In this document: piece by piece, positions 39,184 through 50,943 of the stretch | Position numbering within the stretch: the stretch's first letter is position 1 | How the letters are laid out: each line of letters starts with the position of its first letter | NCBI GenBank assembly: GCA_016281535.1 | Contig: JAEEIT010000129.1 | Coordinates: 24,812-88,811 of the forward strand | Direction of reading: 5' to 3' | Length of the DNA stretch: 64,000 nt | From: Clostridia bacterium | GTDB lineage: Bacteria; Bacillota; Clostridia; Saccharofermentanales; Saccharofermentanaceae | Made by a program: the position numbers and the translations under genes | Notes under the pieces: model-generated | Databases searched by the model: none | What the model was told of the DNA's origin: nothing | Seen by the model: only the letters and a program-made list of their open reading frames with translations

Positions 39184-40422
39184 TCAGGATCCAGAGACCG
39201 GTTCTTTCCGGTCTTCTTTTTTGCTCTGGGGATGCACGAACTTCGTGACGAATTCCAGATCTCCGATGCCGACGATATCTCCATCCTGCAGATACGCTTT
39301 CTCGTGTGAAGCGAGATGCTGTCTGTTCCGATAGGTTCCTTTGCCATTCTGAAGTGCTTCAAGATAGAAACCCTGCTCATCGTAACCGAAGGAGGCATGG
39401 ATCAGCGCAACGGACGGGTGGTCGATCGTGTAGTCACACATATCCGAATCCCCGCCGACGATGAGGCGGTGGGTCCATACGGTAAAACGTGTGGGAATCA
39501 GATTCCCGGATCGGATCCCGACAAGCTCTACCGGAGCAGAGGAGAGGGAGAGCGGGGCGGGAGGATTTCCGGGAAGACTGCATCCTGGAAACAGCATCCT
39601 GGCATTTCTGCTTTTCCTGCGCTTTTCCTTCTCTTCTTCGGTAATTCTCCTCTCATGCTTATTCTGATCCATGTGCATGAGAAGGACCGTGATCAGAGAC
39701 ATGGTACATACGAAGAAAAGAAAACCGGGACCTGCGGCCCAGATCGTCCCTGCGAAACTTCTCTCGATGAAGACCGAGCAGAATAAATAGAGCAGGAAGA
39801 AAACGGACCAAAGGAACAGCATCCCACGAAGCGGAAGAGGAATCGGCCTTGAACGTTCCCACAATTCATCCCGGACATAGGAAGCGGCAGATCTCTCGTC
39901 ATCCTGCCGGAAATAGGTATAGAGCTTCTCCATGGCCGATGAGGAGATCCATTTCTTCTCATAGGGGATCGCGAGAAGTTCATCCAGTCCGTGCTCGTCA
40001 CATCCGGAGAGAAGTGCGGTCTTACCGTAGAGACGGGAGACAAGAGGAAGATAGAGGCAGACCAGTTTCTTCTTCTTCCGGTCATAGAACAGATTCTCTT
40101 TCTGAAAAAGGATGGCATTCAGATCCATCGCATAATGAAGAGAGTAGAGAAGTCCACCGAGAAAGTCGGAAAGAAGCTTCCGGGCATTTCGCCTGACTTC
40201 GATCAGATCTTTTCCTTTCAGGTCAGATAGAGGAATGCAGCTACCAAGATCGAAGACGAGCTGGGTATCCTCTTTCGAGAATTCCGCATAGATATAACAG
40301 GGGAGGAGTTCTGCCTGCAGAATGGTAAGCGCGTGCAGACAGACCTCGTCCTTGTTCTTCAGATGGATCATATAACGTCGGCCGGTATGGCCGTTTAGTG
40401 AATAATCAAATTCCGTACTCAT
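39184..40422 (-). CDS. DUF6382/FHA-domain membrane protein in the Tad cluster
   Basis: C-terminal FHA (LIVGGDSDMCDYTIDHPSVALIHASF...NGKGTYRN), two TMs mid-protein. Confidence 0.75.
   Translation of the reverse strand: MSTEFDYSLNGHTGRRYMIHLKNKDEVCLHALTILQAELLPCYIYAEFSKEDTQLVFDLGSCIPLSDLKGKDLIEVRRNARKLLSDFLGGLLYSLHYAMDLNAILFQKENLFYDRKKKKLVCLYLPLVSRLYGKTALLSGCDEHGLDELLAIPYEKKWISSSAMEKLYTYFRQDDERSAASYVRDELWERSRPIPLPLRGMLFLWSVFFLLYLFCSVFIERSFAGTIWAAGPGFLFFVCTMSLITVLLMHMDQNKHERRITEEEKEKRRKSRNARMLFPGCSLPGNPPAPLSLSSAPVELVGIRSGNLIPTRFTVWTHRLIVGGDSDMCDYTIDHPSVALIHASFGYDEQGFYLEALQNGKGTYRNRQHLASHEKAYLQDGDIVGIGDLEFVTKFVHPQSKKEDRKEPVSGS
39195..39222 (+). terminator. terminator of the atp operon
   Basis: AGACCGGttctttCCGGTCTtctttttt; lies inside the 3' end of the convergent FHA ORF. 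Confidence 0.8.
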
Positions 40423-40442
40423 GTTTCACTCCGTATCAGAAC

Positions 40443-40625
40443 TTACAGCTGACCGATTACTTTACCTTCATCGAATACATAATCCATGACAGAACCGGCA
40501 TATCCTGTCAGGGCGCTGCGGAAGGCTAACGCCAGCGCCACAAGGATCGCGATAATGATTACGACTTCAACAGTGCCCATTCCACGGGCTGTTTTAATGA
40601 GTGAATACTTGTTCAATCTATTCAT
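40443..40625 (-). CDS. Flp-type (type IVb) pilin
   Basis: 60 aa; ...TARG^MGTVEVVIIIAILVALALAF, prepilin-like site with Glu at +5. Confidence 0.75.
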   Translation of the reverse strand: MNRLNKYSLIKTARGMGTVEVVIIIAILVALALAFRSALTGYAGSVMDYVFDEGKVIGQL

Positions 40626-40635
40626 ATGTTACCTC

Positions 40636-42221
40636 CTAAATAAGTTGAAATGTGTTGAGAGCCGGAGCGATGGCAACAAGGAGTACAGAAACAAAATCAA
40701 GCATCATCGGTAGAATCATCGTAAATGCTTCACGTTCGCGCTTCTTGCGTGAAGCATTCCGGCAGAGTGCCCAGCATGAGGTGGACTGCAGGCGAAGAAG
40801 TCCGAGAACTTCCTGACCGCCGGAACGTTCGTATCGTGCGGCAAGGAGGAGAGCGGACTGGGCTTCGGGAATGCTGATACGATGGGAAAAAGATTCCAGC
40901 GCATCCGCAGCACTGACCCCGCCCTCAATCGTAGTGATCAGATGCTGCAGTTCATAACGCAGACAGCTCTGATCCGAAAAGGCGTACCTGCAGATGTGAA
41001 GTGCCTTCGGAAGAAGAATTCCTGATTCCAGAAGTGTCGAGAGCATCGAGATAAAAAGCGGAAGATCTTCCATGAGGATCAGTCGTCTCCGGTTCACAAG
41101 TGATTGTGCATCAACGTGGAGGAGAACCAGTATGAAGACTTCCAGAGGCAGAATCAGGAGAAAAGATGTGTTCAGAAGATAAGAGACGATACCAAAAACC
41201 GGTAAGCAGATGAGAAGCGTCAGAAGACTCTTATAGAGAAAGAAATCGAATGCGTCAAAAGGTGAAAAAGAGATCTCGGAGAACCATTCATGCACTCTTG
41301 TCGCGTACATGGACGGCAGGCTTACGGACAGTTTTCGTATCGGATTGCGGAGAATGGACGGGATCTTCTCGATTCCGTTCCGGAATGAGAATTCATTTCT
41401 GGAAGGCTTCTCTCCGATAAGTGAAAAAAGATACGTGCATGAAAACACGGCGATGATAAACGCGATGACCATCATGATCCGGCCGATCCCCGAGTTCTGC
41501 GACTGGTAGAGATAATCGCTGCTGGTCAGTGCGAGCATATATGTCACGCCGAATGGCATCAGGCACAGAAGAAAAGCTTCTGTGTTCTTTCCTGTATTAT
41601 TGGCTTCGACTTCAGAAGAAACGGCATGGAGTTCCGAGAGCATCTGACAGCTGCTGCGGAGGATGGATATGATCTGACTTCCGACAGTTTTCTGAAGGGA
41701 CAGGGCATGCAGTACAGGAAGTGTTTCATAGTAGTCAAGTTTATGACAGAAACGCACCATGCAGGCATCAAGAGGTTCGTTCGCGGAAAGCTGGTGTTCC
41801 ACATCTTTCAGAGCCGTGGCAAACGCAGCACGCCGGCCGAATGTCTTCTCGATATCGACTCTCGCGCACAGGAAGGCGCGCTCGATCGAATACCCGTCAG
41901 AAACAGAGGTGCAGAGAGACTGCATGAGCACTTTGTTCTGGGCGCGAAGAGTGGTGGTCCTTCTTCCGTAGAGTACCCGGACACAGGAAACAAACGGAAA
42001 GAATCCAAGCGGGACCGACAGCAGGAACCGGAGACGGAACTGCGGTAGAAAAGCACGGGACAGAAGGAAGACGAAGAAGATACAGACCGGAAGGATCGGG
42101 AGACACTTGCTCATGAAGATCCGATAGGTGCGCCGGCTGAGTTTTCGGATCTCGCCACCTTCCGGGAAAGAACTCTCTTTCTCGTGTAGAAATGGAAGAT
42201 GTACAGTTCTATTTTCTAACA
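40636..42221 (-). CDS. fused TadB-TadC type II secretion F-like inner-membrane protein
   Basis: Two T2SSF-like halves (LMQSLCTSVSDGYSIERAF... and EDLPLFISMLSTLLESGILLPKALHICRYAF...); start overlaps the TadA end and is uncertain (ORF to 42276). Confidence 0.7.
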
Positions 42222-43378
42222 AGTCCGATCCCCTCCTTATAGGTGAAAATATGCTCGATCTGAAAGCGGTTCTCATGGATGGGAAGGACTCTCACGATCT
42301 CATCAATGAAACGGTGACCTTCCCGGTTTCTGGAAATATGTACGACGATGTCGACACCCATGGCGATCTGACGGATCACGGCATCGTAGGGAAGTGTGGA
42401 ACCGGCCATGACCATCGTGACAAGACGGTCCAGCATCTCGTAACAGGAATTCGCGTGCCCGGTGCAAAGGGAACCCGGATGTCCGGTATGTAATGCGTGA
42501 AGCATATCCGCGGCTTCGCTTCCTCTCACTTCGCCGACAACGATCCGGTCCGGGCGCATGCGAAGTGCAGTCCGAATCAATTGTCCGATGTCTACACCTC
42601 CGTGGCCGTCCGGCCCCGGAAGCCGGGATTCCAGCCGGACCAGATTCGAGATCCCCTGAAGGGACAGTTCGGCAGAATCCTCGATCGTGACTACTCTCTC
42701 GTTCTTGGGGATGAAGGAGGACAGGACATTGAGGAAAGTAGTCTTTCCGGAACCGGTACCGCCGCAGAGAAAGATCGTCTTTTTACCGACGACAGAAGAT
42801 GAAAGAAAACGGGCTGCTTCAGCGTTCAGAAATCCGCTCTCGATCAGGGAACGGATATCCTGACGGATACCGGTGAACTTACGTATCGTGAAGATCGGAC
42901 CATCCGGCGCGACCGGAGGAAGGACCGCATTGGCACGGGAGCCGTCAGGAAGTCTCAGGTCGGCGATGGGGAAGGATTCATTCAGCGGACGGTTGGCCGA
43001 GGAGAAAAAGTGCAGGATCAGCTGTTCAAGAGCACGGCTGCTCTCGAAGTGAAGATCGGAAGGATAAAGCATACCGCCCTTTTCATAGAAGATGTGATCC
43101 GGACCATTGACCATGATCTCGGTTATGGACTCGTCATCCATCAGGGACTGAAGAATGTCCAGCCTTCGCATACGGTTAAATAGCGTCACCGCCAGGCTTC
43201 TCTTCTCGGGAAGCGGAAGACCATGGTACCGGGAGGACTGGTTGATGATGTCCGCGATGATCTCTCGGAACGTCTCGTCGTCGACCTGATCATAGGTATG
43301 CATGGCCTGGAGGATCATGGTCGTCAGATCCGAAATGGCATTAGTCTTTTCTTCGGTTTTCTTCACTTGTGTTCTCAT
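42209..43378 (-). CDS. TadA/CpaF-type secretion ATPase
   Basis: [23 protein letters not shown] Walker [41 protein letters not shown]. Confidence 0.92.
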   Translation of the reverse strand: MRTQVKKTEEKTNAISDLTTMILQAMHTYDQVDDETFREIIADIINQSSRYHGLPLPEKRSLAVTLFNRMRRLDILQSLMDDESITEIMVNGPDHIFYEKGGMLYPSDLHFESSRALEQLILHFFSSANRPLNESFPIADLRLPDGSRANAVLPPVAPDGPIFTIRKFTGIRQDIRSLIESGFLNAEAARFLSSSVVGKKTIFLCGGTGSGKTTFLNVLSSFIPKNERVVTIEDSAELSLQGISNLVRLESRLPGPDGHGGVDIGQLIRTALRMRPDRIVVGEVRGSEAADMLHALHTGHPGSLCTGHANSCYEMLDRLVTMVMAGSTLPYDAVIRQIAMGVDIVVHISRNREGHRFIDEIVRVLPIHENRFQIEHIFTYKEGIGLVRK

Positions 43379-44355
43379 GAGCGTGCCCCCACAGGAATCG
43401 TTCGTACTTCTCTCTGATTTCTCTCAGAGGAGCGGGCAGGATATTTAAGCGAGAAGGGGAAGTCGATGTGTGTGCTTCCGAGATGGGCCTTCTGGATCGC
43501 ATCGATCTCGTTACACAGCATGATGTCCTTCTCGACATGGAGCGGTGTCAGGATCTCCAGATGGGTAAACGGTTTACAAAGGGTATGGATCCGCTTGAAA
43601 CTGATCCCGTCACAGACTGCCATCAGCAGGGAACGTCCGTCCAAGGTCTCGAGATAAGAGACCGTACGGGAAATAAGATTATATAGCGTCCGCGGGTGAC
43701 ATGTGATGAGGTCGTCAGAGTGCTCGGGACGTCCGAACCGAAGATCTCCATAGGGGTCTGGCTCCAGAAAGGACGAGATCTGAGACGTCACCATCCGCTT
43801 CTGGCGGAGGCGCATAAGAAGCTCGGATATTCCGACCGAGCGGGTCCCCTCTTCGAGATTCCAGGATGGCGGATCTTCCGGCATCAGGATGCCCGGCATG
43901 ATATCGAGCCGTATGATATGGTCGAATCGGGTGGAGGATGCGCGGATCTGGTGAAGAACATGCGCTTCCCTTTCCTTCAGGGGGACAAAGGAAAGGGTGA
44001 GGCATGTCTGCACGGATGAATGATCGGGCAGCGGGATCTTCCCCAGGCCCGCCCGGGATTCAACTTCGTGTACGATCATAAAGATGTCCTTCGGAGGGAA
44101 GGGAGGCACCTCGGAAAGAAGGGGGATCAGAACAGGGATCCGGTCGGGAGCGCAGTGAGTCATGATCTCTTCTTCCGCGATCTCGAACTGGTTATAGAGA
44201 AGGAACTGACAGTCCAGAAGAAGTGTGGGAACGGATACGAGCACTTCTCTTCGAATCGGGTAAGAAAGAAAATCCGGAAGCTGTTTCGAAAGACGGGAAA
44301 TCAGAAGCGCGCTGAAACAGTCATCTGAATCTATTATGGCAATCGTATGCTGCAT
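43375..44355 (-). CDS. TadZ/CpaE-position protein lacking an evident Walker A
   Basis: Overlaps TadA start; FDHIIRLDIMPG and GISELLMRLRQKR recall TadZ C-terminal region; no KGGxGKS. Confidence 0.5.
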   Translation of the reverse strand: MQHTIAIIDSDDCFSALLISRLSKQLPDFLSYPIRREVLVSVPTLLLDCQFLLYNQFEIAEEEIMTHCAPDRIPVLIPLLSEVPPFPPKDIFMIVHEVESRAGLGKIPLPDHSSVQTCLTLSFVPLKEREAHVLHQIRASSTRFDHIIRLDIMPGILMPEDPPSWNLEEGTRSVGISELLMRLRQKRMVTSQISSFLEPDPYGDLRFGRPEHSDDLITCHPRTLYNLISRTVSYLETLDGRSLLMAVCDGISFKRIHTLCKPFTHLEILTPLHVEKDIMLCNEIDAIQKAHLGSTHIDFPFSLKYPARSSERNQREVRTIPVGARS

Positions 44356-44417
44356 GATCTGTATCCTCCTTCAACGGTGAAAGTAACACCATTGAAGCAG
44401 AAAAAAGTGTTTTTGGA

Positions 44418-44434
44418 TTCGACAATTTTCGACA
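44418..44434. promoter_or_regulatory. two tandem Spo0A-like (0A) boxes
   Basis: TTCGACA at 44418-44424 and 44428-44434 (TGTCGAA on minus strand), exactly 10 bp apart. Confidence 0.45.
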
Positions 44435-44533
44435 ATTACGACGAAGATTGCGTGTTTTTAAGAAGAAATGCCGTGATCGCAGGGCCTGGAAAAGACAGTG
44501 AAAAAATAGTTCGAAAAACCTTCCGAAAATACC

Positions 44534-44562
44534 TTGCCAAGTGGTATATGCAGTGGTATCAT
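44534..44562 (+). promoter_or_regulatory. promoter of metK leader
   Basis: TTGCCA-N17-TATCAT upstream of the riboswitch. Confidence 0.6.
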
Positions 44563-44585
44563 TACGGAAAAATCAAATGAAATGC

Positions 44586-44741
44586 ATCTCTTATCAAGAG
44601 TGACGGAGGGATCTGGCCCTATGAAGTCCGGCAACCGCGGTAAAGCAGCGGTGCCAAATCCAGCAGGTGTGACCTGAAAGATGAGGATTGATTATATGAC
44701 ACGTAAACCTTTCCTCTGGTCGTTTCAGGAGAGGTTTTTTT
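44586..44741 (+). ncRNA. SAM-I (S-box) riboswitch with downstream terminator
   Basis: CTTATCAAGAGTGACGGAGGGATCTGGCCCTATGAAGTCCGGCAACC...GGTGCCAAATCCAGCAG...GAAAGATGAG, then AACCTTTCCTCTG...CAGGAGAGGTTTTTTT. Confidence 0.95.
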
Positions 44742-44766
44742 CATTTCAATTATGGAGGTCTTTAGT

Positions 44767-45966
44767 ATGGACAGAAACAGACAGGGAAAATGGCTTTTTA
44801 CATCGGAATCCGTTACGGAGGGACATCCGGATAAGATCTGTGACCAGATCTCGGATGCAGTACTGGACGCGATCCTTAAGGATGATCCGAAGGCGCGTGT
44901 TGCCTGTGAGACAACATGTACGACCGGTATGGTATTCGTCATGGGTGAGATCACGACGGAGGCGTATGTGGATATCCCGTCCATCGTACGTGAGACGGTC
45001 AAGGAGATCGGATATGACGGAAGTGATTCAGGCTTTGACTATAAGACCTGCGCGATCCTGACTTCGATCGATGAGCAGTCGCCGGATATTGCCCAGGGCG
45101 TCAATAAGTCACTGGAAGCCAGAGAGCATACAGACGACAGCGAACTGGATACAGGTGCCGGTGACCAGGGTATGATGTTCGGATATGCCAATAACGATAC
45201 GGAAGAGTTTATGCCGCTTCCGATCTCGCTGGCGCATAAGCTGACCCGCCGTCTGACGCAGGTCAGAAAAGAAGGCCTGGTGGACTTCCTCCGTCCGGAC
45301 GGAAAGAGCCAGGTGACAATTGAGTACGATGGACGCACGCCGAAGCGTATCGAGGCAGTCGTGATCTCGACACAGCATACTGCGGATGTGTCTTATGAAG
45401 AGCTGGCTTCTAAGGTGAAAGAACTGGTGATTTTCCCGGTTCTCCCGAAGGAGTATGTGGATGAGAACACCAAGATCTTCATCAATCCGACGGGCCGCTT
45501 CGTAGTCGGCGGTCCGCAGGGCGACAGCGGCCTGACGGGAAGAAAGATCATCGTGGATACATACGGCGGATATGCCCGTCACGGCGGCGGAGCTTTCTCC
45601 GGTAAGGATCCGACGAAGGTGGACCGTTCTGCCGCATACATGGCACGTTATATTGCGAAGAATATCGTCGCTTCCGGTATCGCGGACGAGTGTGAGATCC
45701 AGTTCGCGTATGCCATCGGTGTGGCACGTCCGGTTTCCGTGATGGTGGATACATTCGGATCAGGTAAGATCGAAGACGAGAAGATCACGGAGATCGTAAA
45801 TGAAGTGTTCGATCTTCGTCCGGCTGCCATTATCCGTGACCTGGATCTTCGCCGCCCGATCTATAAGGCGACGGCAGCATATGGCCATTTCGGAAGAAAC
45901 GATGCCGGCTTCCCGTGGGAGAAGACGGATAAAGCAGAGATCTTGAAGGCAAAGGCCGGAATCTGA
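44767..45966 (+). CDS. metK: S-adenosylmethionine synthetase
   Basis: [59 protein letters not shown]. Confidence 0.97.
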   Translation: MDRNRQGKWLFTSESVTEGHPDKICDQISDAVLDAILKDDPKARVACETTCTTGMVFVMGEITTEAYVDIPSIVRETVKEIGYDGSDSGFDYKTCAILTSIDEQSPDIAQGVNKSLEAREHTDDSELDTGAGDQGMMFGYANNDTEEFMPLPISLAHKLTRRLTQVRKEGLVDFLRPDGKSQVTIEYDGRTPKRIEAVVISTQHTADVSYEELASKVKELVIFPVLPKEYVDENTKIFINPTGRFVVGGPQGDSGLTGRKIIVDTYGGYARHGGGAFSGKDPTKVDRSAAYMARYIAKNIVASGIADECEIQFAYAIGVARPVSVMVDTFGSGKIEDEKITEIVNEVFDLRPAAIIRDLDLRRPIYKATAAYGHFGRNDAGFPWEKTDKAEILKAKAGI

Positions 45967-46000
45967 AAACTGTTCCGGCAACAGCATATAGGGGTGCCTG

Positions 46001-47752
46001 ATGGAAGGGTTGTGCCTGGATCATTTTGTTACGGATGATATGCTCCGTTCATTCTCGAATATATTGGGAGTGAACGGGCATACTTATATGCCCATGTCCG
46101 AATGGAAAAAAGAGGCGACAACGATCCTGGAAAAGGCGGTCAGAGGCACCGACTTTGCGACACCCTGTTACTTCTGCGCGTATAGAGATACACCGGCCTG
46201 TAATGAATACAGAAAGACGTTCGTTTCGGGGATCGTGCCGCGCTGGTTCGAAGAACAGATGGAGCAGGATCTGACGACTCTCTGTTTCTGGGATCCGGAT
46301 CAGTCTAAACTTAGGATCTTCAAGACTTTCGAAGAGGCGATCTCTTCCGGGAAAGAGATCTGGGTGGCCGATGCATCGGCCGTGAAAGCAGAAGCGGCGA
46401 TCGCGCATCGTATCCGCATTGCGACTTCGGGAAGAGATCTGGATAATGACTGTCTGGAACAGGTCCTGAAATGGTCTCAGATCGGTGAGAAGTTTAAACT
46501 TACGGAAGATCAGCTCGACGTGGTGCGGGCGGTCCTGAAACAGAATTTCGTCGTGGTCGACGGCGGCCCGGGAACCGGAAAAACCACGATCCTGAAAATC
46601 ATCTACCAGTATTACTGTCAGTCCTATCCGGACAAAGTATACTGCTGTGCGCCGACGGGAAAAGCCGCGAAACGAATGGCGGATCTGACGCATTCTCCGG
46701 CATCGACGATACACCGTCTTCTGGGTGCGGTGTACGACGAGGAATCGGAACAGACTGTCTTTACCTATACGAAGGAGAACCGTCATCCCGGAAGGGTATT
46801 CCTGATCGATGAGGCGAGCATGATCGATTCCGTGGTTTTTGCGTCGTTTCTGGACGCCGTGTCGAACGATGCGGTCATCATTCTCGTCGGAGATTCCCAT
46901 CAGCTTCCTTCTGTCGGAGCCGGACGTGTTCTTGCTGATCTGATCGGTTCGAATAAAGTCTGTGTGTGCACGCTCGTCGAGAACTTCCGGCAGCTCCATG
47001 ACAGCATGATCGTGAAGAATGCGTCTTTGATCCTTCATGGGGAAGATATGGAGTTCCCGGATGAAGATTCAGATATCCATTTCATCGAGGCCGGTGCCAA
47101 GGAGATCCCGCAGAAGATCGAGGAATGGATCCGGGAGCAGAATCCGGAGTTCTACATAGATAAGTGGAAAGATCTGGCGATACTGTGCCCGAAGAGGAGA
47201 GGCCCTGTCAGTACGGATGTGATCAATTCTGACCTTCAGAAACAGTGCTCGGCCCGCAATGGCACGACGCCGATGCCGCTTCGGGGCGGACAGGATGAGA
47301 AGATCAAGTTCGCCAGAAATGACCGGGTGATCCAGGTGAAGAATGATTACCGGCTCTTCACCACCAATCCGGACGGATCGGAAAACTATGGCATTTTCAA
47401 CGGTGATATCGGATATATCAAGACGGTGATCCCCTTATCGGAATTTCCGATGGAAGTGTTCTTCGATGACGGCAGGAAAGTGACGTATCCGGCGGAGAGT
47501 GCCGGAGATGTGGAACTGGCGTATGCGCTTACGGTCCATAAAGCCCAGGGTGGCGAGTGGAAGAAAGTCCTTCTGGTCCTTCCGCCGGAGCGAGGCCCGA
47601 TCTTTAACCGAAACCTTCTCTATACTGCTGTCACAAGAGCGAAAGAAGAACTCTGGATCTTAGGTGACCGTGATACGATCCGGTACATGATCCGATCCCG
47701 CTATGCGGACCGGAGAAGGACGGCACTTCGTGTCTTCCTTCAGAGCCTGTAA
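46001..47752 (+). CDS. RecD2-like SF1 DNA helicase
   Basis: VVDGGPGTGKTTILKII; CCAPTGKAAKRMADLT; LIDEASMID; YALTVHKAQGGEWKKVLLVLP. Confidence 0.9.
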   Translation: MEGLCLDHFVTDDMLRSFSNILGVNGHTYMPMSEWKKEATTILEKAVRGTDFATPCYFCAYRDTPACNEYRKTFVSGIVPRWFEEQMEQDLTTLCFWDPDQSKLRIFKTFEEAISSGKEIWVADASAVKAEAAIAHRIRIATSGRDLDNDCLEQVLKWSQIGEKFKLTEDQLDVVRAVLKQNFVVVDGGPGTGKTTILKIIYQYYCQSYPDKVYCCAPTGKAAKRMADLTHSPASTIHRLLGAVYDEESEQTVFTYTKENRHPGRVFLIDEASMIDSVVFASFLDAVSNDAVIILVGDSHQLPSVGAGRVLADLIGSNKVCVCTLVENFRQLHDSMIVKNASLILHGEDMEFPDEDSDIHFIEAGAKEIPQKIEEWIREQNPEFYIDKWKDLAILCPKRRGPVSTDVINSDLQKQCSARNGTTPMPLRGGQDEKIKFARNDRVIQVKNDYRLFTTNPDGSENYGIFNGDIGYIKTVIPLSEFPMEVFFDDGRKVTYPAESAGDVELAYALTVHKAQGGEWKKVLLVLPPERGPIFNRNLLYTAVTRAKEELWILGDRDTIRYMIRSRYADRRRTALRVFLQSL

Positions 47753-47756
47753 GACT

Positions 47757-48515
47757 ATGGTCGGCGGAAGTATCCGACATTGGCCGAAGATCGTAGTGCA
47801 CTTCCTGTTTCCGGATGTGTGCATGCTCTGCGGCCGTGTGCTGTCGCCGGGAGATAACTGCAGTGAAGAGACGAAGGAACTTCTGATCTGCTCGCAGTGC
47901 CTCTGCAGAATCGTGCCACGTCATGAGGACGAACGGATCTTCCCGTGTCTGTCGGATCCCTACGAAGGGGATCCGATCCCTGACTTTGCCGTGTGGGTCC
48001 TTCTTCACTATGAGATGCCGGTCACGGTGCTCCTTCGCAATCTTAAATTCCATTCGTGGAGATATGCCGGGAAACTTCTGGGGAATCTGATCGCCAGAGA
48101 ATTCCCGAAAGATCTTCCGGCGAAGTGGGATGCGGTGATTCCGGTTCCTCTTTCGGAGAAAAGGATGCGGCAAAGGGGATATAACCAGGCGAGTGTTCTG
48201 GCGGAAGATCTGGCAAAGACTCTGGACGCGCCGCTTCTGGAAGAGACGTTGATCCGGACACGGCATACCCATCAGCAGAGCCGCTATACCGATCCCGTAT
48301 CCCGAAACGAAAACGTGAAAGGTGCTTTCGCCGTATCCGAGAAATGGGATATTCAGGGCTGGAACATACTTGTGGTCGACGATATCCTGACGACAGGGGC
48401 GACGCTTCACGAAGCGGCGAAGGTGCTCTATGAGGCCGGTGCCGCCCATGTTATGGGTGTGGTTGCGGCCACTCACCGCGAGAAGAATTCCGGGAAGGGG
48501 AAGACCCCGGCCTAG
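47757..48515 (+). CDS. ComF family phosphoribosyltransferase-like protein
   Basis: CMLCGRVLSPG; VIPVPLSEKRMRQRGYNQASVLAEDLAK; ILVVDDILTTGATLHEAAKVL. Confidence 0.9.
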   Translation: MVGGSIRHWPKIVVHFLFPDVCMLCGRVLSPGDNCSEETKELLICSQCLCRIVPRHEDERIFPCLSDPYEGDPIPDFAVWVLLHYEMPVTVLLRNLKFHSWRYAGKLLGNLIAREFPKDLPAKWDAVIPVPLSEKRMRQRGYNQASVLAEDLAKTLDAPLLEETLIRTRHTHQQSRYTDPVSRNENVKGAFAVSEKWDIQGWNILVVDDILTTGATLHEAAKVLYEAGAAHVMGVVAATHREKNSGKGKTPA

Positions 48516-48609
48516 TATCGGACGGGAAACGATATCGGAACGCCTTCGAATTGTTACAGTTTGGTAATGGATTTTTCTTCCCTTTTGGTAGGTATACTGG
48601 TATAATAAA

Positions 48610-48775
48610 GACAACCTAAAGCTGATGCTCATGTTTTTGAACCTTCATGACGTAATCGGGAATCCGGTGTCGGAGCAGAGACGATCAAGCCTTACCGCTT
48701 ACCGAAAGATAAGCGCTCCCGAGAGGAAGATCTTAGACTGCCGCAGGATACCCACCTGGCTTGTAGCTAGGTGTC
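48610..48775 (+). ncRNA. ssrS: probable 6S RNA
   Basis: Closing stem GACAACCTAAAGC / GCTAGGTGTC; TTTGAACCTTC and GGATACCCACCTGGCTT segments typical of Firmicute 6S; TATAAT at 48601-48606. Confidence 0.6.
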
Positions 48776-48827
48776 AAAAGTGAGTAGCGGTTTTGGGCTT
48801 TTATATTGTGCGGAAACGGAAAGTAAG

Positions 48828-49505
48828 ATGGGCCTTTGGAAAGACGCGAAACAGATTGCCAAGCGTGACCCTGCGGCGCGGGGTGTACTTTCGGTTATTC
48901 TTCTTTACCCCGGATTTCATGCTCTTGTTTTTCACCGAGTCAGTCATTTCTTCTATAAGATCCACCTGTACGGTCTTGCCCGCTGGAATTCCCAGTTCGG
49001 AAGAACCTGTACGGGAATCGAGATCCATCCCGGTGCGAAGATCGGTCAGGGACTGTTTATCGACCACGGGATGGGGATCGTCGTCGGCGAGACTGCGGAG
49101 ATCGGTGATAACTGTACGATCTACCATGGTGTGACGCTCGGTGGTACCGGCCATGGTAAAGGGAAGCGTCATCCGACACTCGGCAACGATGTGCTGATCG
49201 GTGCCGGCGCGAAGATACTTGGCCCTGTCACGATCGGTGACAATGCCCGTATCGGTGCCAATGCCGTCGTACTGCACGACGTGCCCGCGGAAGCCACGGT
49301 AGTCGGTGTTCCCGGAAAGGTCGTCCGCATGCAGGGACAGCCTGTCAATCACGCGGATGAACTGGACCATCCGACAGTGGAAGATCCGCTCGAATCAGAG
49401 ATCCGTCGTCTCACCCGTCATGTGGAAGCGCTGGAAGCCGCTGTGAAGCACCAGCACCCGGAAACGGAACTTCCCGAAGATACGGCCGACGACTATGTCA
49501 TATAG
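48828..49505 (+). CDS. cysE: serine O-acetyltransferase
   Basis: Hexapeptide repeats: [70 protein letters not shown]. Confidence 0.95.
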   Translation: MGLWKDAKQIAKRDPAARGVLSVILLYPGFHALVFHRVSHFFYKIHLYGLARWNSQFGRTCTGIEIHPGAKIGQGLFIDHGMGIVVGETAEIGDNCTIYHGVTLGGTGHGKGKRHPTLGNDVLIGAGAKILGPVTIGDNARIGANAVVLHDVPAEATVVGVPGKVVRMQGQPVNHADELDHPTVEDPLESEIRRLTRHVEALEAAVKHQHPETELPEDTADDYVI

Positions 49506-49515
49506 GAGCAGTAAC

Positions 49516-50939
<1,424 letters not shown>

Positions 50940-50943
<4 letters not shown>

